The position numbers and the translations under genes were made by a program. Of a DNA stretch of 64,000 nucleotides, positions 18,503 to 30,496 are shown in pieces; within the stretch, counting starts at the first letter, position 1; each line of letters opens with the position of its first letter. Below the pieces are notes generated by a model. The model worked only from the letters and a program-made list of their open reading frames with translations. It had not been told where the DNA came from and ran no database searches. Source of the DNA: Sphaerisporangium siamense (GTDB lineage: Bacteria > Actinomycetota > Actinomycetes > Streptosporangiales > Streptosporangiaceae); NCBI RefSeq assembly GCF_014205275.1, contig NZ_JACHND010000001.1:5208001-5272000 (forward strand), given 5' to 3'.

Positions 18503-19357
18503 TCAGCTCTTGCCAGAGATTGTCACGTGTTTGATTTCGACCGGGTCCTTGGGAGCACCCGTGCCGTCGCCCATCCCCCCCGGCAGGACGCCCTTCTTGC
18601 TCACATCGTCCAGGATGTCCAGTCCCTTTGTGACGGTACCGAACGGTGTGTAGTTCGGGGGCAGCTGGAGGTCCCCGAAGATGATGAAGAACTGGCTCCC
18701 GTTGGTGCCGGGGCCGCTGTTGGCCATCGCCGCCACGCCGCGCTTGTACTGGGCGCCGGTGAGGTTCTCGTCGGTGAACCGGTAGCCGGGGCCGCCCTGG
18801 CCGTCGGTGGCGCTCTTGCCGTCCGCCTTGGCCAGCGGGTCGCCGCACTGGATCATCGGGAACGACGCCTCGCCCATGCGGTGGCACTTGGACCCGTCGA
18901 AGTACTTCTGCTTGGCCAGGAACGCGAAGGAGTTGGCCGTGCAGGGGGCCTTGTCGGTGGCCAGGTCGATCACGATGTCGCCGTGGTTGGTCTGCAGCGT
19001 CATCGTCTCAAGGGAGGTGTCCGCCTTGGCCGGCGGCATGCCGACGTTCTTGGCCGGCCCTCCGGAGCTGTCGGCGACGTAGTCGCACGTGCCGGTCGCC
19101 GCGTCGTACGGCTTGGGGCTCGGCCCCTCGGAGGGTGGAGCCGACGCGGACGGGGTCGTCGCGGCCTCGGTCTTCGAATCGCCACCTCCGACCAGCGCTA
19201 CGGCCGCGAAGATGCCGCCCACGACGACGAGCACGCCTAGGCTCGTGCCGATGATCGCGACGCGCTTCTGCCGGGCCTGCCGCTCGGCGCGCCGCTGCGT
19301 CTGCCGCTCGTAGTGCTCCCGTGCCAGCTGCTTCTGACGGTCCTTGCCGGTCGTCAC
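18503..19357 (-). CDS. Membrane-anchored cyclophilin-type peptidyl-prolyl isomerase (first copy)
   Basis: This 284-residue protein would isomerise prolyl bonds outside the membrane. It has a basic, Gln/Arg-rich cytoplasmic start (KDRQKQLAREHYERQ), one TM helix (about residues 33-56), a Pro/Ser linker, then the cyclophilin domain. That domain shows TNHGDIVIDLATDKAPCTANSF, the catalytic-Arg segment KCHRMG, GGPGYRFTDENL, GVAAMANSGPGTNGSQFFI and FGTVTKGLDILD. Cys residues in YVADSS-preceding TCDY, APC, KCHR and QCGDP could form a disulfide. GTG 19357 follows GGGAGGG. It is divergent from the metallo-hydrolase gene. A paralogue lies at 23321-24244. Confidence 0.93.
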   Translation of the reverse strand: MTTGKDRQKQLAREHYERQTQRRAERQARQKRVAIIGTSLGVLVVVGGIFAAVALVGGGDSKTEAATTPSASAPPSEGPSPKPYDAATGTCDYVADSSGGPAKNVGMPPAKADTSLETMTLQTNHGDIVIDLATDKAPCTANSFAFLAKQKYFDGSKCHRMGEASFPMIQCGDPLAKADGKSATDGQGGPGYRFTDENLTGAQYKRGVAAMANSGPGTNGSQFFIIFGDLQLPPNYTPFGTVTKGLDILDDVSKKGVLPGGMGDGTGAPKDPVEIKHVTISGKS

Positions 19358-19548
19358 CGCTGTGCCCTCCCGACTGTCCGAGTTGGTCTGTTTGGTCGTC
19401 TGACTGGACGACCGCCACCTTTATGGAGTGGGCGAATCGTATCGGCCCACAGGCAATGGTTCGCAGCCCGGCGACCCGCACCGGTACCCTTCGGTTACAT
19501 TCCCATCCGCTTTCCTTGACGAGATCGATCACACCGAGGTCCGCTTCC

Positions 19549-20232
19549 GTGCTCATCGACGGCTTTCCCGCCGGGTCTTTGCAGGCCAACTGCTACGTCG
19601 CCGCTCCCGCCCCCGGCGAGGAATGCGTGATCGTCGACCCAGGCCAGGACGCCATGGCCGGCGTCGACGCGCTTGTGCGCGAACACCGCCTCAAGCCCGT
19701 CGCGGTGCTCCTGACGCACGGCCATCTCGACCACGTGTGGTCGGTCGCGCCGGTGTGCGGGGCGCGCGACGTCCCGGCCTGGATCCACCCCGAGGACCGC
19801 GAGCTCCTCAGCGACCCGGCCAAGGGCTTCTCGCTCACGCCCGGCCAGGATCTTTTCGGGGGGCTGACGTTCACCGAGCCGGACGACGTGCGCGAGCTTT
19901 CCGACGGTTCGGTGCTGGAGATCGCGGGCATGGCCATCACCGTCGACCACGCGCCCGGGCATACCAGGGGGTCGGTGACGTTCAGGTTCGCGGAGGAGCG
20001 TGTGATGTTCTCCGGAGACCTGCTGTTCGCCGGCTCCATCGGACGCAGCGATCTTCCGGGCGGTGACTACCCGACCATTCTGCGCAGCCTGGGCCGTGTG
20101 TGCCTGACGCTGCCGGACGACACCGCGGTGCTGCCCGGTCACGGACCACAGACGACGATCGGCCGCGAACGCGCCACCAACCCGTACCTCGCCGAGGCGG
20201 CGCCGTTCGCGGGTCCAACCAGGGGACTGTAA
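19549..20232 (+). CDS. Metallo-beta-lactamase-fold hydrolase, glyoxalase II-like
   Basis: From GTG 19549 (GAGG at 19535-19538) the protein is 227 residues and begins [19 protein letters not shown], the usual start of this actinobacterial family. The dinuclear zinc site is complete: [23 protein letters not shown] with its bridging Asp, and [11 protein letters not shown]. This composition fits hydroxyacylglutathione-hydrolase-like enzymes. Since actinomycetes use mycothiol instead of glutathione, the thioester substrate is uncertain. Its stop overlaps the hisS start (TAATG), so it is translationally coupled to two tRNA synthetases, a conserved arrangement. Confidence 0.9.
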   Translation: MLIDGFPAGSLQANCYVAAPAPGEECVIVDPGQDAMAGVDALVREHRLKPVAVLLTHGHLDHVWSVAPVCGARDVPAWIHPEDRELLSDPAKGFSLTPGQDLFGGLTFTEPDDVRELSDGSVLEIAGMAITVDHAPGHTRGSVTFRFAEERVMFSGDLLFAGSIGRSDLPGGDYPTILRSLGRVCLTLPDDTAVLPGHGPQTTIGRERATNPYLAEAAPFAGPTRGL

Positions 20233-21487
20233 TGAGCTTTCAGGCGCCCAAGGGCGTACAGGAATACGTTCCGCCGCAGTCGGCGACGTTCCTCGCGGTG
20301 CGCGCGGCCTTCTCGAACGCGGCCGCCAACGCCGGCTACTCCTACATCGAGGTGCCCGTCTTCGAGGACACCCAGCTGTTCGCGCGCGGCGTCGGCGCGT
20401 CCACCGACGTCGTGACCAAAGAGATGTACACCTTCTCGGACAAGGGCGGCCGGTCGATCACGCTGCGGCCCGAGTTCACCGCGGGCGTGATGCGCTCGAC
20501 GCTGGAGCACGGCCTGCACCAGGGCCAGCTTCCGGTCAAGCTCTGGACCACCGGCCCGGCCTTCCGGTACGAGAGCCCGCAGTCCGGCCGCTACCGCCAG
20601 TTCTACCAGTTCAACCTGGAGGCCATCGGCACCGAGGACCCGGCGGTCGACGCCGAGACCATCGCCGTGGCCTGGACGGGCTACCAGGCGCTCGGCCTGA
20701 CCCAGGTCCGGCTGAAGCTGAACACCCTCGGCTGCAAGCAGTGCCGCCCGGCCTACCGCGCCGCCCTGCAGGACTTCCTGCGCGCGCTGGACCTGGACGA
20801 GCCCACCCGGGCGCGCGTCGAGATCAACCCGCTGCGCGTGCTGGACGACAAGCGGCCCGAGGTCAGGGCCCAGGTCGAGAACGCCCCGCTGATCATCGAC
20901 CACCTGTGCGCGTCCTGCAAGGCCCACCACGACCGGGTGCGCTCCCTGCTCGAAGATCTGGGCGTCCCCTGGGAGGACGCGCCCCGCCTGGTGCGCGGGC
21001 TCGACTACTACACCCGCACCACCTACGAGTTCGACCACCCCCTGCTCGGCGCGCAGTCCGGCATCGGCGGCGGGGGACGCTACGACGGCCTCTCCGAGGA
21101 CATCGGCGGCCCGCCGCTGCCCGGCATCGGCTTCGCCGTCGGCGTCGACCGCATCATCCTCGCCGTCGAGGCCGAGAACCTCGCTCAGGAGGCCCCGCCG
21201 CGCGTCGCGGTGTTCGGGGTCCCCCTCGGCGAGGAGGCCGCCAGGCGCCTGTTCAGGCTCGTGCACGAGCTGCGCGCGGCGGGCGTGGCGGCCGACATGG
21301 CCTTCGACGGCAAGGGTCTCAAGGGCGCCATGAAGGGCGCCGACCGTTCGGGGGCCGCCTACGCGGTGATCCTCGGCGACCGTGACATCGCCGCCGGGAC
21401 CGCCCAGGTCAAGCACCTCGCGAGCGGCGACCAGACCGCCGTACCTCTCGCCGAGATCGTCACCACCCTGAAGGAGAGACTGACCAA

Positions 21488-21491
<4 letters not shown>
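20232..21491 (+). CDS. hisS: Histidine-tRNA ligase
   Basis: The 419-residue class II synthetase charges tRNA-His. It shows the N-terminal [13 protein letters not shown], motif 1 region [11 protein letters not shown], motif 2 [23 protein letters not shown] (listed here by its ends FRYESP and NLEAIG), the histidine A motif [13 protein letters not shown], the GGGGRYD loop and motif 3 [12 protein letters not shown], then the C-terminal anticodon-binding domain. ATG 20232 overlaps the preceding stop, and the last bases overlap aspS by 4 bp (ATGA). Confidence 0.97.
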
Positions 21492-23245
<1,754 letters not shown>

Positions 23246-23254
23246 CACCCTCCG

Positions 23255-23304
23255 CGAAAGACCCGGGCCCGGCACGCCTTCGCGTGCCGGGCCCGGGTCT
23301 TTCG
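23255..23304. terminator. Bidirectional terminator between aspS and the second cyclophilin gene
   Basis: A perfect 23-bp stem (23255-23277 with 23282-23304) closes a four-base CTTC loop. The outer ends supply TCTTT on the plus strand and the equivalent TCTTT on the minus strand. It lies exactly between the convergent ends of aspS and the cyclophilin gene, so it can stop transcription from both sides. Confidence 0.9.
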
Positions 23305-23320
23305 CCGTGAAGGTCCGCCG

Positions 23321-24244
23321 TCAGCGGCTGATCCGCAGGTCCTTGATGATGACGGGCAGCTTGGGGGCGTTGGAGCCCTCGCCGCGCACGTCGGCCATGG
23401 GGTCGCCGTTGAAGGGGATGATGCCGCCCTTGGCGATCTTGTCGATGACGTCCATGCCCTTGGTCACCACGCCGAACGGGGTGAAGGCGGCGCCCTGGTC
23501 GCTCAGCTGGGTGTTCTCGTCGGAGAAGCTGAACCAGAACTGGCTGCCGTTGGAGTTGGCGTCCTCGCTGGACTGGGCCATCGCGACCGTGCCCCGGCCG
23601 AGCGGCATGCCGCCCAGGTTCTCGTCCTCGAACAGGTAGCCCGGGCCGCCGGTGCCGTCCTCCGCGGTCTTGCCGTCGCCCTTGGCCAGCGGGTCGCCGC
23701 ACTGCAGCATGCCGAGCCCGACGGTCTCGGGGGTGGCGAGGCGGTGGCACCGCGTGTTGTCGAAGTAGTTCTTCTTGGCGAGGAACTCGAAGGAGTTGAC
23801 CGTGCAGGGCGCCTGCTGGGTGGCGAGCTGGATCACGATCTCACCCTGGTTGGTGTCGATCGTCATCCATTTCGCCTTCAGGTCGGGCTTGGCGGGCGGC
23901 GTGCCGACGCTCTTGGCCGGCGACCCGCTGTCGTCCTTCCGGTAGGTGCACTTCGTGGCCGCCGGCGCGGCGGTCGCGCCGGGAAGCGCGGCCGTGGTCC
24001 CGGCGGAGGGGGAGGCCGAGGCCGAAGCCGATGCCGTGGGGGAGGCTTCGGGGGCGGCCCCGGGATCCTTGTCGTCGCCGCCCATGAGGGTGGTGGCGGC
24101 GATGACGCCGCCCGCGACGAGGACGACGCCCGCGACGGCGCCGATGATCGTGTTCCGCTTGGAGGACGGGCCGCCCTTGCCCCGCTGCTCCTGTCGCTCG
24201 CGGTGCTCCCGTGCCAGCTGGGTCTGGCGATCCACGTCGGTCAC
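23321..24244 (-). CDS. Membrane-anchored cyclophilin-type peptidyl-prolyl isomerase (second copy)
   Basis: This 307-residue paralogue of the 18503-19357 protein shares its plan: a basic start (RQTQLAREHRERQEQ), one TM helix (about residues 32-52), a Ser/Ala/Pro linker and an external cyclophilin domain. Matching segments include TNQGEIVIQLATQQAPCTVNSF, RCHRLATPE, LQCGDPLAKGDGKTAEDG, GGPGYLFEDENLGG, GTVAMAQSS, GSQFWFSF and FGVVTKGMDVIDK. The Arg of the catalytic (F/C)HR segment and the family Gln are retained. GTG 24244 is preceded by AAAGG. The two copies flank the metallo-hydrolase-hisS-aspS operon on the opposite strand. Confidence 0.93.
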   Translation of the reverse strand: MTDVDRQTQLAREHRERQEQRGKGGPSSKRNTIIGAVAGVVLVAGGVIAATTLMGGDDKDPGAAPEASPTASASASASPSAGTTAALPGATAAPAATKCTYRKDDSGSPAKSVGTPPAKPDLKAKWMTIDTNQGEIVIQLATQQAPCTVNSFEFLAKKNYFDNTRCHRLATPETVGLGMLQCGDPLAKGDGKTAEDGTGGPGYLFEDENLGGMPLGRGTVAMAQSSEDANSNGSQFWFSFSDENTQLSDQGAAFTPFGVVTKGMDVIDKIAKGGIIPFNGDPMADVRGEGSNAPKLPVIIKDLRISR

Positions 24245-24549
24245 GGTATGCCTTTCATTTGCCGATAGATGACTTGAGATGCCCGGGAATCGTACCGGCC
24301 TTTACGTTGGGGTCGCATAAAACGCGCAGTTCGCGCGGGTATGAAGATCATTGGTGACCTACCGTACCCCTGGGGCAGATCGTTGCTGAGTGGAAAGTTG
24401 CGATGCTGACTTCTTACGCGGGCTTCACGTCGCCGCGGTAATCATCGGGGTGGCGCGGTCACGGACCGCGGGCCGGGGGACGTTCCCGAGAACCAGGAGC
24501 GGGCCTGATCCGTATTAGGGACGACACGTCACACCACAGGAGCCAAGAC
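24245..24549. other. Divergent intergenic region, no gene seen
   Basis: The 305 bp between the second cyclophilin gene (minus) and the DUF2231 gene (plus) are AT-richer than coding DNA and should hold both promoters. I found no convincing -35/-10 pair and no credible small frame. AGGAG at 24538-24542 is the ribosome binding site of the DUF2231 gene. Confidence 0.5.
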
Positions 24550-25011
24550 ATGTTCGAAGAGGTCCTCGGCCTGCCCGCCCACCCGCTGATCGTGCACACC
24601 GCGGTGATCTTCATTCCGCTGCTCGCGGTCGGCTCGGTGGTCTACGGAGTGGTCCCGCGCTGGCGGCCCGCCCTCGGCTGGGCCGTGGCGGCGCTGGGCG
24701 TGGCCGCCCCCCTGACCGCGTTCGCCGCCCGCCAGAGCGGCGAGGCCTTCCAGGAGCGGCTCTTCTCCGGCGGCGCGCCCGAAGGCGCGATGGCCCAGCG
24801 GATCCAGGAGCACGAGAGCTTCGCCCTGCCCCTGCTGCTGACCTCCATCGGGCTCGGCGCGGTCGCGCTCCTGCTGGTGTACTCCGCCGCCAGGCTCGGC
24901 AAGACCGCCACCACGGTCCTGTCCGTCCTCACCGTCCCGCTCGCCCTGGCCGCCGGGTTCTACGTCCTGCGCGCCGGCCACACCGGCGCCACCGCCGTCT
25001 GGGGCGGCTGA
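24550..25011 (+). CDS. DUF2231 four-helix membrane protein
   Basis: The 153-residue protein begins MFEEVLGLPAHPLIVHTAVIF, the LPAHPLxVH motif that defines DUF2231, and has four predicted membrane helices (about residues 14-34, 41-58, 91-111 and 118-138). The short loop between helices 2 and 3 contains HES, and a conserved His-containing external end follows (RAGHTGATAVWGG). DUF2231 proteins are membrane proteins sometimes associated with haem or redox functions, but the role is unknown. ATG 24550 follows AGGAG. It stands alone before rarA. Confidence 0.85.
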   Translation: MFEEVLGLPAHPLIVHTAVIFIPLLAVGSVVYGVVPRWRPALGWAVAALGVAAPLTAFAARQSGEAFQERLFSGGAPEGAMAQRIQEHESFALPLLLTSIGLGAVALLLVYSAARLGKTATTVLSVLTVPLALAAGFYVLRAGHTGATAVWGG

Positions 25012-25071
25012 CCTCCGAAGCCCCCCGCGGGAAGGCCCCGCCAGGACGGCGTGGGCCTTCGCCGGCGGCGG

Positions 25072-25086
25072 TAGTGTCAACGCGTG
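25072..25086 (+). promoter_or_regulatory. Leaderless promoter of rarA
   Basis: TAGTGT at 25072-25077 is six bases upstream of GTG 25084, so transcription would begin at the start codon. No Shine-Dalgarno sequence precedes that codon, which fits a leaderless mRNA. Confidence 0.5.
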
Positions 25087-26400
25087 GAGAGTTTGTTCGA
25101 CGCGGCGGCCGAGGAGGCGCACAAGAGCCAGGAGCCCCTGGCGGTGCGCATGCGGCCGAAGACGCTCGACGAGGTCATCGGGCAGCGCCACCTTCTCGGG
25201 CCCGGTACGCCCCTGCGCCGGCTCGTCGAGAGCGACGCGCCCATGTCCCTGTTCCTGTGGGGCCCGCCCGGCACGGGCAAGACCACGCTCGCCTACGTCG
25301 TCGCCGGCGTCACCGCCCGGCGCTTCGTCGAGGTCTCCGCGGTGTCCGCCGGCGTCAAGGAGGTCCGCGCGGCCATCGAGCAGGCCAGGGCCGAGCTCGG
25401 CATGAGCGGACGCCAGACCGTCCTGTTCGTCGACGAGGTGCACCGCTTCAACAAGGCCCAGCAGGACGCCCTGCTGCCCGCCGTCGAGAACCGCTGGGTG
25501 ACCTTCATCGGGGCCACCACCGAGAACCCCTTCTTCTCGGTGATCTCCCCGCTCCTGTCGCGCTCCCTGCTGCTGACCCTGGAGTCCCTGTCGGAGGACG
25601 ACGTGCGCGCCGTCCTGGAGCGCGCCGCGCGCGACCCGCGCGGGCTCGGCGGCCGGGTGACCCTGACCGCGCCCGCGCTGGACCATCTCGTGCGGCTGGC
25701 CGGCGGAGACGCGCGCCGCTCGCTCACCTACCTGGAGGCCGCCGCGCTGCTCGTCCCCGACGGCGAGATCACCGTCGAGACCGTCGAGAAGGCCGTCGAC
25801 AAGGCCGCCGTCCGCTACGACAGGCAGGGCGACCAGCACTACGACGTCGTCAGCGCGTTCATCAAGAGCATGCGCGGCTCCGACGCCGACGCCGCGCTCC
25901 ACTACCTCGCCCGCATGATCGAGGCGGGGGAGGACCCGCGGTTCATCGCGCGCCGCGTCATGATCTTCGCCTCCGAGGACGTCGGCATGGCCGACCCGAC
26001 CTGCCTGCAGGTCGCCGTGGCCGCCGCCCAGGCCGTCCAGATGGTGGGCCTGCCCGAGGGACGGCTCAACCTCGCCCAGGCCGTGATCCACTGCGCGCTC
26101 GCGCCCAAGTCCAACGCCGTCATCAAGGCCATCGGCGCCGCCGCCGACGACGTCAGGCGCGGGCTGATCGGCCAGATCCCCGGCCACCTGCGCGACGCCC
26201 ACTACCCCGGCGCCGCCAAGCTCGGGCACGGCAAGGGCTACCAGTACCCCCACGACTTCGAGCACGGGCTGGTCCGCCAGGAGTACGCGCCCGAGCCGAT
26301 CCGCGACCGCCGCTACTACGAGCCCACCCGGCACGGCAGCGAGCAACACTTCGCCGACCGCTGGTCCAAGATCAGGGAGTTCCTCCGCGGCGGCCCGTGA
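25084..26400 (+). CDS. rarA: Replication-associated recombination protein A (RarA/MgsA)
   Basis: This 438-residue AAA+ ATPase acts at stalled replication forks and gaps, interacting with SSB. It has the substrate-lead [21 protein letters not shown], Walker [11 protein letters not shown], Walker [20 protein letters not shown], sensor 1 GATTENPFF, the arginine finger in LLSRSLLL, and the C-terminal tetramerisation domain ([39 protein letters not shown]). The RAKEE-like fork-associated C-terminus ends with the usual [10 protein letters not shown] stretch. GTG 25084 is supported by the leaderless promoter. Confidence 0.96.
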   Translation: MESLFDAAAEEAHKSQEPLAVRMRPKTLDEVIGQRHLLGPGTPLRRLVESDAPMSLFLWGPPGTGKTTLAYVVAGVTARRFVEVSAVSAGVKEVRAAIEQARAELGMSGRQTVLFVDEVHRFNKAQQDALLPAVENRWVTFIGATTENPFFSVISPLLSRSLLLTLESLSEDDVRAVLERAARDPRGLGGRVTLTAPALDHLVRLAGGDARRSLTYLEAAALLVPDGEITVETVEKAVDKAAVRYDRQGDQHYDVVSAFIKSMRGSDADAALHYLARMIEAGEDPRFIARRVMIFASEDVGMADPTCLQVAVAAAQAVQMVGLPEGRLNLAQAVIHCALAPKSNAVIKAIGAAADDVRRGLIGQIPGHLRDAHYPGAAKLGHGKGYQYPHDFEHGLVRQEYAPEPIRDRRYYEPTRHGSEQHFADRWSKIREFLRGGP

Positions 26401-26574
26401 TCCGTGCCGTACCAGGGGCACTCCCGGCCGCCCGCCCGTCCACAGGCGGCGTCCGCCGTCCACGGCGGGGCGTGCTGAGCGCGGGCCAGGGCGCCGGGCG
26501 CGATAGGGTCTCCCCATTCCATCGCCCTAGCCGGGCCGCACATCCGCAAGGCGCCTACGAGGGGACGCACCGAC

Positions 26575-26961
26575 ATGCTTACCGCCGGAGAGGTCGCCGG
26601 CCTCATCGTCGCCATGTTCTGGGCGATACTGGTCTGCTTTCTCGCAGTCGTCCTGGTCAGGCTGGCCAAACTGCTGACGCAGACCACCAAGCTGATGGCC
26701 GACCTCAACGACCGGGTCATCCCCCTGCTCGACGACGTCAGCCTCACCGTCGCCGAGGCGAACCGGCAGCTCGTCGCGGTCGAGGCCATCGCGGGCGACA
26801 TGAAGCAGGTCAGCGGCAACATGGTCAAGGTCACCGGAGTCGCCTCCACGTTCTTCGCCAAGCCGCTGATCAAGGCTTCGGCCCTGGCGCACGGCGTGCG
26901 CCGCGCCGTGAGCGCGCGCCGCGCCCCCCGGCCCTCCCTCGAAGGGCGGCGGCGCGCATGA
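26575..26961 (+). CDS. DUF948 membrane protein
   Basis: The 128-residue protein has one N-terminal TM helix (AGLIVAMFWAILVCFLAVVLVRL) followed by a long amphipathic coiled-coil-like helix (LAKLLTQTTKLMADLNDRVIPLLDDVSLTVAEANRQL), the DUF948 pattern, then a basic tail. Members are bitopic membrane proteins of unknown role. GAGGGGA precedes ATG 26575. The stop overlaps the next start by 4 bp (ATGA), and the DUF948-DUF6167-alaS order is conserved in actinobacteria. Confidence 0.85.
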   Translation: MLTAGEVAGLIVAMFWAILVCFLAVVLVRLAKLLTQTTKLMADLNDRVIPLLDDVSLTVAEANRQLVAVEAIAGDMKQVSGNMVKVTGVASTFFAKPLIKASALAHGVRRAVSARRAPRPSLEGRRRA

Positions 26962-27230
26962 TCCGCCGGCTGATCTACCTCGGCCTGGGCGCGTACATCG
27001 GCGTCTGGACGATGCGTAAGCTGCAGGCATTGAAGCCCGAGCACGTCGCGCGCCGCGCCGCCGACGGCGCCCTCGGCCTGGTCGCGGAGGCCAGGCTGTT
27101 CGCCAGGGACGTCCGCGGCCTGGCCGCCGGGCGCGAGGCCGAGCTGCGGGCGCGCTTCGCGCTCGAACCCGCCGGGGACACCCGGCCCACCCAGGAAACC
27201 CACCACAACGACGTAAAGGACGGCCGCTGA
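26958..27230 (+). CDS. DUF6167-type small membrane protein
   Basis: The 90-residue protein begins [25 protein letters not shown], a single short TM helix flanked by basic residues. An Ala/Arg-rich helical region follows ([38 protein letters not shown]) and then a polar tail. It starts inside the stop of the DUF948 gene and ends one base before the alaS start, so all three are co-translated. The function is unknown. The pair may form a membrane complex, by inference from coupling only. Confidence 0.85.
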   Translation: MIRRLIYLGLGAYIGVWTMRKLQALKPEHVARRAADGALGLVAEARLFARDVRGLAAGREAELRARFALEPAGDTRPTQETHHNDVKDGR

Positions 27231-27231
27231 G

Positions 27232-29904
27232 ATGGAGTCGGCAGAGATCGCCCGCCGCTTCCTGCGCTTCTTCGAGGAGCGCGGTCACACCGTCGTGCCC
27301 TCGGCCAGCCTCGTCGCGGAGGATCCCACGCTGCTGCTGGTCAACGCGGGCATGGTCCCCTTCAAGCCCTACTTCCTCGGGCAGAAGAAGCCGCCCTTCC
27401 CGCGCGCGGCCAGCGCCCAGAAGGTCATGCGCACCCTCGACATCGACGAGGTCGGCAAGACCACGCGCCACGCCAGCTTCTTCCAGATGCTCGGCAACTT
27501 CTCCTTCGGCGACTACTTCAAGGAGCAGGCCCTCCCGTACGCCTGGGAGCTGCTGACCAGGCCGGAGTCCGAGGGCGGGTTCGGCTTCGCCCCCGAGCGC
27601 CTGTGGGTCACGGTCTACCACGACGACGACGAGGCCGCCGCCATCTGGCAGCACAAGATCGGCGTCCCCGCCGAGCGCATCCAGCGCCGCGGCATGGCCG
27701 ACAACTTCTGGTCCATGGGCGTCCCCGGCCCGTGCGGCCCCTGCTCCGAGATCTACTACGACCGCGGCCCCGAGTACGGCCGCGACGGCGGGCCCGTCGC
27801 CGACGAGAACCGCTACCTCGAAGTGTGGAACAACGTCTTCATGCAGTTCGAGCGCGGCGCGGGCGGCGGCAAGGACGGCTTCCCGATCCTCGGCGAGCTC
27901 CCCGCCAAGAGCGTCGACACCGGCATGGGCCTCGAACGCATGGCCGCCATCCTGCAGGGCGTCGACAACATCTACGAGATCGACACCACCTACAAGATCC
28001 TCGACAGGGCCGCCGAGCTCACCCGGTCCCGCTACGGCAGGAACGCCCGCGCCGACGTCTCGCTGCGCGTCATCGCCGACCACATGCGCGCCGGCGTCAT
28101 GCTCGTCGGCGACGGCGTCCTGCCCTCCAACGAGGGCCGCGGCTACGTCCTGCGCCGCATGCTGCGCCGCGCCATCCGCAACCTGCGCCTTCTCGGCGCG
28201 GGCGAGGAGCGCTACATGCACGAGCTCACCGCCACCACCATCGAGGTCATGGGCCGGCAGTACCCCGAGCTCAAGGTCGACGCCGCCAACATCCACACCG
28301 TGATCGACGCCGAGGAGGCGTCCTTCCTCGGCACGCTGCGCACCGGCACCGCGATCTTCGACGCCGCCGTCGAGGAGACCAAGCGCAAGGGGCGCTCGGT
28401 CCTCGCCGGCCCGCAGGCCTTCCAGCTCCACGACACCTACGGCTTCCCCATCGACCTCACCCTTGAGATGGCCTCCGAGCAGGGCCTCCAGGTCGACGAA
28501 GAGGGCTTCCGCCGCCTCATGCAGGAGCAGCGCGACCGCGCCAAGGCCGACTCCGCCGCCAAGAAGACCGGCAACGCCGACGTCTCGGTGCTCGGCGCGA
28601 TGCTGGACAAGGCCGGCCGCGTCGACTTCCTCGGCTACGACCTCACCGTCGCCGAGGCCACCGTCGTCGGCGTCCTCGTGGACGGCGCATCGGTGCAGGC
28701 GGCCGGCGCGGGCGCCACCGTCGAGATCGTCCTCGACCGCACCCCCTTCTACGCCGAGGGCGGCGGCCAGCTCGCCGACCAGGGCGTGATCCGGTCCTCG
28801 GGCGCCTCGGTCGAGATCGTCGACGTGCAGTCCCCGTTCGCGGGTCTCGTCGTCCACCGCGGCAAGGTGAGCGAGGGCGAGGTCCGCGTGGGCGAGCCCG
28901 TCCAGGCCGAGGTCGACATCGAGCGCCGCCGCGCCATCTCGCGCAGCCACACCGCGACCCACCTGGTGCACCGCGGCTTCCGCAACGCCCTCGGCGAGAG
29001 CGCCGCCCAGGCCGGCTCGGAGAACTCTCCCGGGCGTTTCCGCTTCGACTTCACCGCGGCCGGGGCCGTCGCGCCCGCCGTGCTGCGCGACGTCGAGGAC
29101 GAGGTCAACGCCATCCTCATCAACGACCTGAAGGTCCACGCCTACCACACCTCGCTCGACGAGGCCCGCGCCATGGGCGCGCTGGCCCTGTTCGGCGAGA
29201 AGTACGGCGACGAGGTCCGCATCGTCGAGGTCGGCGAGTACTCGCGCGAGCTGTGCGGCGGTACGCACGTCGCCAGCTCCGGGCAGCTCGGCCTGATCAA
29301 GGTGCTCGGCGAGTCGTCGATCGGCGCCGGCGTCCGCCGCGTCGAGGCCCTGGTCGGCATCGACGCCTTCCGGTTCCTCGCCCGCGAGAGCGTGCTCGTC
29401 GCCCAGCTCAGCGAGCAGCTCAAGGCCCGCCGTGAAGAGCTGCCCGAGCGCATCGACGGCATCGTCTCCCGCCTGCGCGCCGCCGAGCGCGAACTGGAGA
29501 AGGTCCGCTCGGCCCAGGTGCTGGCCGCGGCGGGCGAGCTCGCCGCCTCCGCCCGCGACGTCAACGGCGTCTCGGTCGTGACGCACCGCGCGCCTGACGG
29601 CACTTCCGCCGATGACCTGCGTAAACTCGCTCTGGAAGTGCGCGGGCGTTTCCCCGGTGACCGCGCCGCGATGATCGTGGTCGCCGGTGTGCCCGCAGAC
29701 CGGCCGGTCGTGGTCGCCGCAGTGAACGATGCGGGACGCACCCGGGGCCTTGCGGCCGGGCGACTGGTCGGCGTCGCCGCCAAGGCACTTGGGGGTGGCG
29801 GTGGCGGTAAAGATGACGTCGCACAGGGCGGCGGAGCCCGTCCGGAGGCGATCGGTGACGCGCTCGACGCCGTCGGCCGCGCGATCCGGGAGACCCTGTC
29901 CTGA
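27232..29904 (+). CDS. alaS: Alanine-tRNA ligase
   Basis: This 890-residue full-length AlaRS has the class II catalytic core ([55 protein letters not shown]). The tRNA-recognition domain follows, then the editing domain with zinc ligands HTATH ([17 protein letters not shown]) and C-x3-H ([11 protein letters not shown]), and the C-Ala oligomerisation/tRNA-elbow domain. Editing removes mischarged Ser and Gly. ATG 27232 lies one base after the preceding stop. It heads the conserved alaS-ruvX-mltG-aroE run. Confidence 0.97.
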   Translation: MESAEIARRFLRFFEERGHTVVPSASLVAEDPTLLLVNAGMVPFKPYFLGQKKPPFPRAASAQKVMRTLDIDEVGKTTRHASFFQMLGNFSFGDYFKEQALPYAWELLTRPESEGGFGFAPERLWVTVYHDDDEAAAIWQHKIGVPAERIQRRGMADNFWSMGVPGPCGPCSEIYYDRGPEYGRDGGPVADENRYLEVWNNVFMQFERGAGGGKDGFPILGELPAKSVDTGMGLERMAAILQGVDNIYEIDTTYKILDRAAELTRSRYGRNARADVSLRVIADHMRAGVMLVGDGVLPSNEGRGYVLRRMLRRAIRNLRLLGAGEERYMHELTATTIEVMGRQYPELKVDAANIHTVIDAEEASFLGTLRTGTAIFDAAVEETKRKGRSVLAGPQAFQLHDTYGFPIDLTLEMASEQGLQVDEEGFRRLMQEQRDRAKADSAAKKTGNADVSVLGAMLDKAGRVDFLGYDLTVAEATVVGVLVDGASVQAAGAGATVEIVLDRTPFYAEGGGQLADQGVIRSSGASVEIVDVQSPFAGLVVHRGKVSEGEVRVGEPVQAEVDIERRRAISRSHTATHLVHRGFRNALGESAAQAGSENSPGRFRFDFTAAGAVAPAVLRDVEDEVNAILINDLKVHAYHTSLDEARAMGALALFGEKYGDEVRIVEVGEYSRELCGGTHVASSGQLGLIKVLGESSIGAGVRRVEALVGIDAFRFLARESVLVAQLSEQLKARREELPERIDGIVSRLRAAERELEKVRSAQVLAAAGELAASARDVNGVSVVTHRAPDGTSADDLRKLALEVRGRFPGDRAAMIVVAGVPADRPVVVAAVNDAGRTRGLAAGRLVGVAAKALGGGGGGKDDVAQGGGARPEAIGDALDAVGRAIRETLS

Positions 29905-29998
29905 CCGACCAGGCGAACCCCGTCCGGGCGACCCCGGGAACCCGAACCCCGGCCGGCCCGCGCGCCGGCGTGCGGGCGGGGGACCAGGGGTGTGCCTC

Positions 29999-30496
29999 GT
30001 GAGGCGGGGGGTGCGGCTCGGGGTGGATGTCGGGTCGGTCCGGGTGGGGGTCGCGCGCAGTGACCCGTCCGGGCTGCTCGCCACCCCGGTCGAGACCGTC
30101 CGCCGGGGCCGCGGCGACCTGGACCGCATCGCGGCCATCGCCGCGGAGCACGAGGCGATCGAGGTCGTCGTCGGCCTGCCGACCTCGCTGTCGGGCCGCG
30201 AGAGCCACGCCGCCGCCGCCGCGCGCGAGTTCGCCGTGCGCCTGGCCGCGCGGCTCTCGCCCACGCCGGTGCGCCTGTACGACGAGCGGCTGACCACCGT
30301 GACCGCCCAGCAGGGCCTGCGGGCGAGCGGGGTCAAGGCCAGGAACCAGCGCGCGGTCGTCGACCAGGCGGCGGCCGTCGTACTGCTGCAGGCCGCCCTG
30401 GACGCCGAGCGCGCGAGCGGCGCGCCACCGGGCAGACCCGTCGAGCCGCCGGGGCGCCGCCCCGGCGGAGAATCGAGCGCCGGGCCGATCCAGTGA
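29999..30496 (+). CDS. ruvX: Holliday junction resolvase-like / pre-16S rRNA nuclease RuvX (YqgF)
   Basis: From GTG 29999 (AGGGG at 29986-29990) the protein is 165 residues and begins [22 protein letters not shown], the RNase H-fold first strand with its catalytic Asp. Then come [14 protein letters not shown] and [11 protein letters not shown] with the conserved Glu, and the final Asp in [12 protein letters not shown]. YqgF-family members mature the 16S rRNA 5' end; the older name suggests junction resolution. A Pro-rich C-terminal tail precedes a GTGA overlap with mltG. GTG 29990 and 30011 are alternative starts. Confidence 0.93.
   Translation: MRRGVRLGVDVGSVRVGVARSDPSGLLATPVETVRRGRGDLDRIAAIAAEHEAIEVVVGLPTSLSGRESHAAAAAREFAVRLAARLSPTPVRLYDERLTTVTAQQGLRASGVKARNQRAVVDQAAAVVLLQAALDAERASGAPPGRPVEPPGRRPGGESSAGPIQ

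Noticed and set aside
24529-26517. A 662-codon minus-strand frame opposite the DUF2231 and rarA genes
   Set aside because: It is antisense to the AAA+ motifs of RarA, with low-complexity shadow composition.
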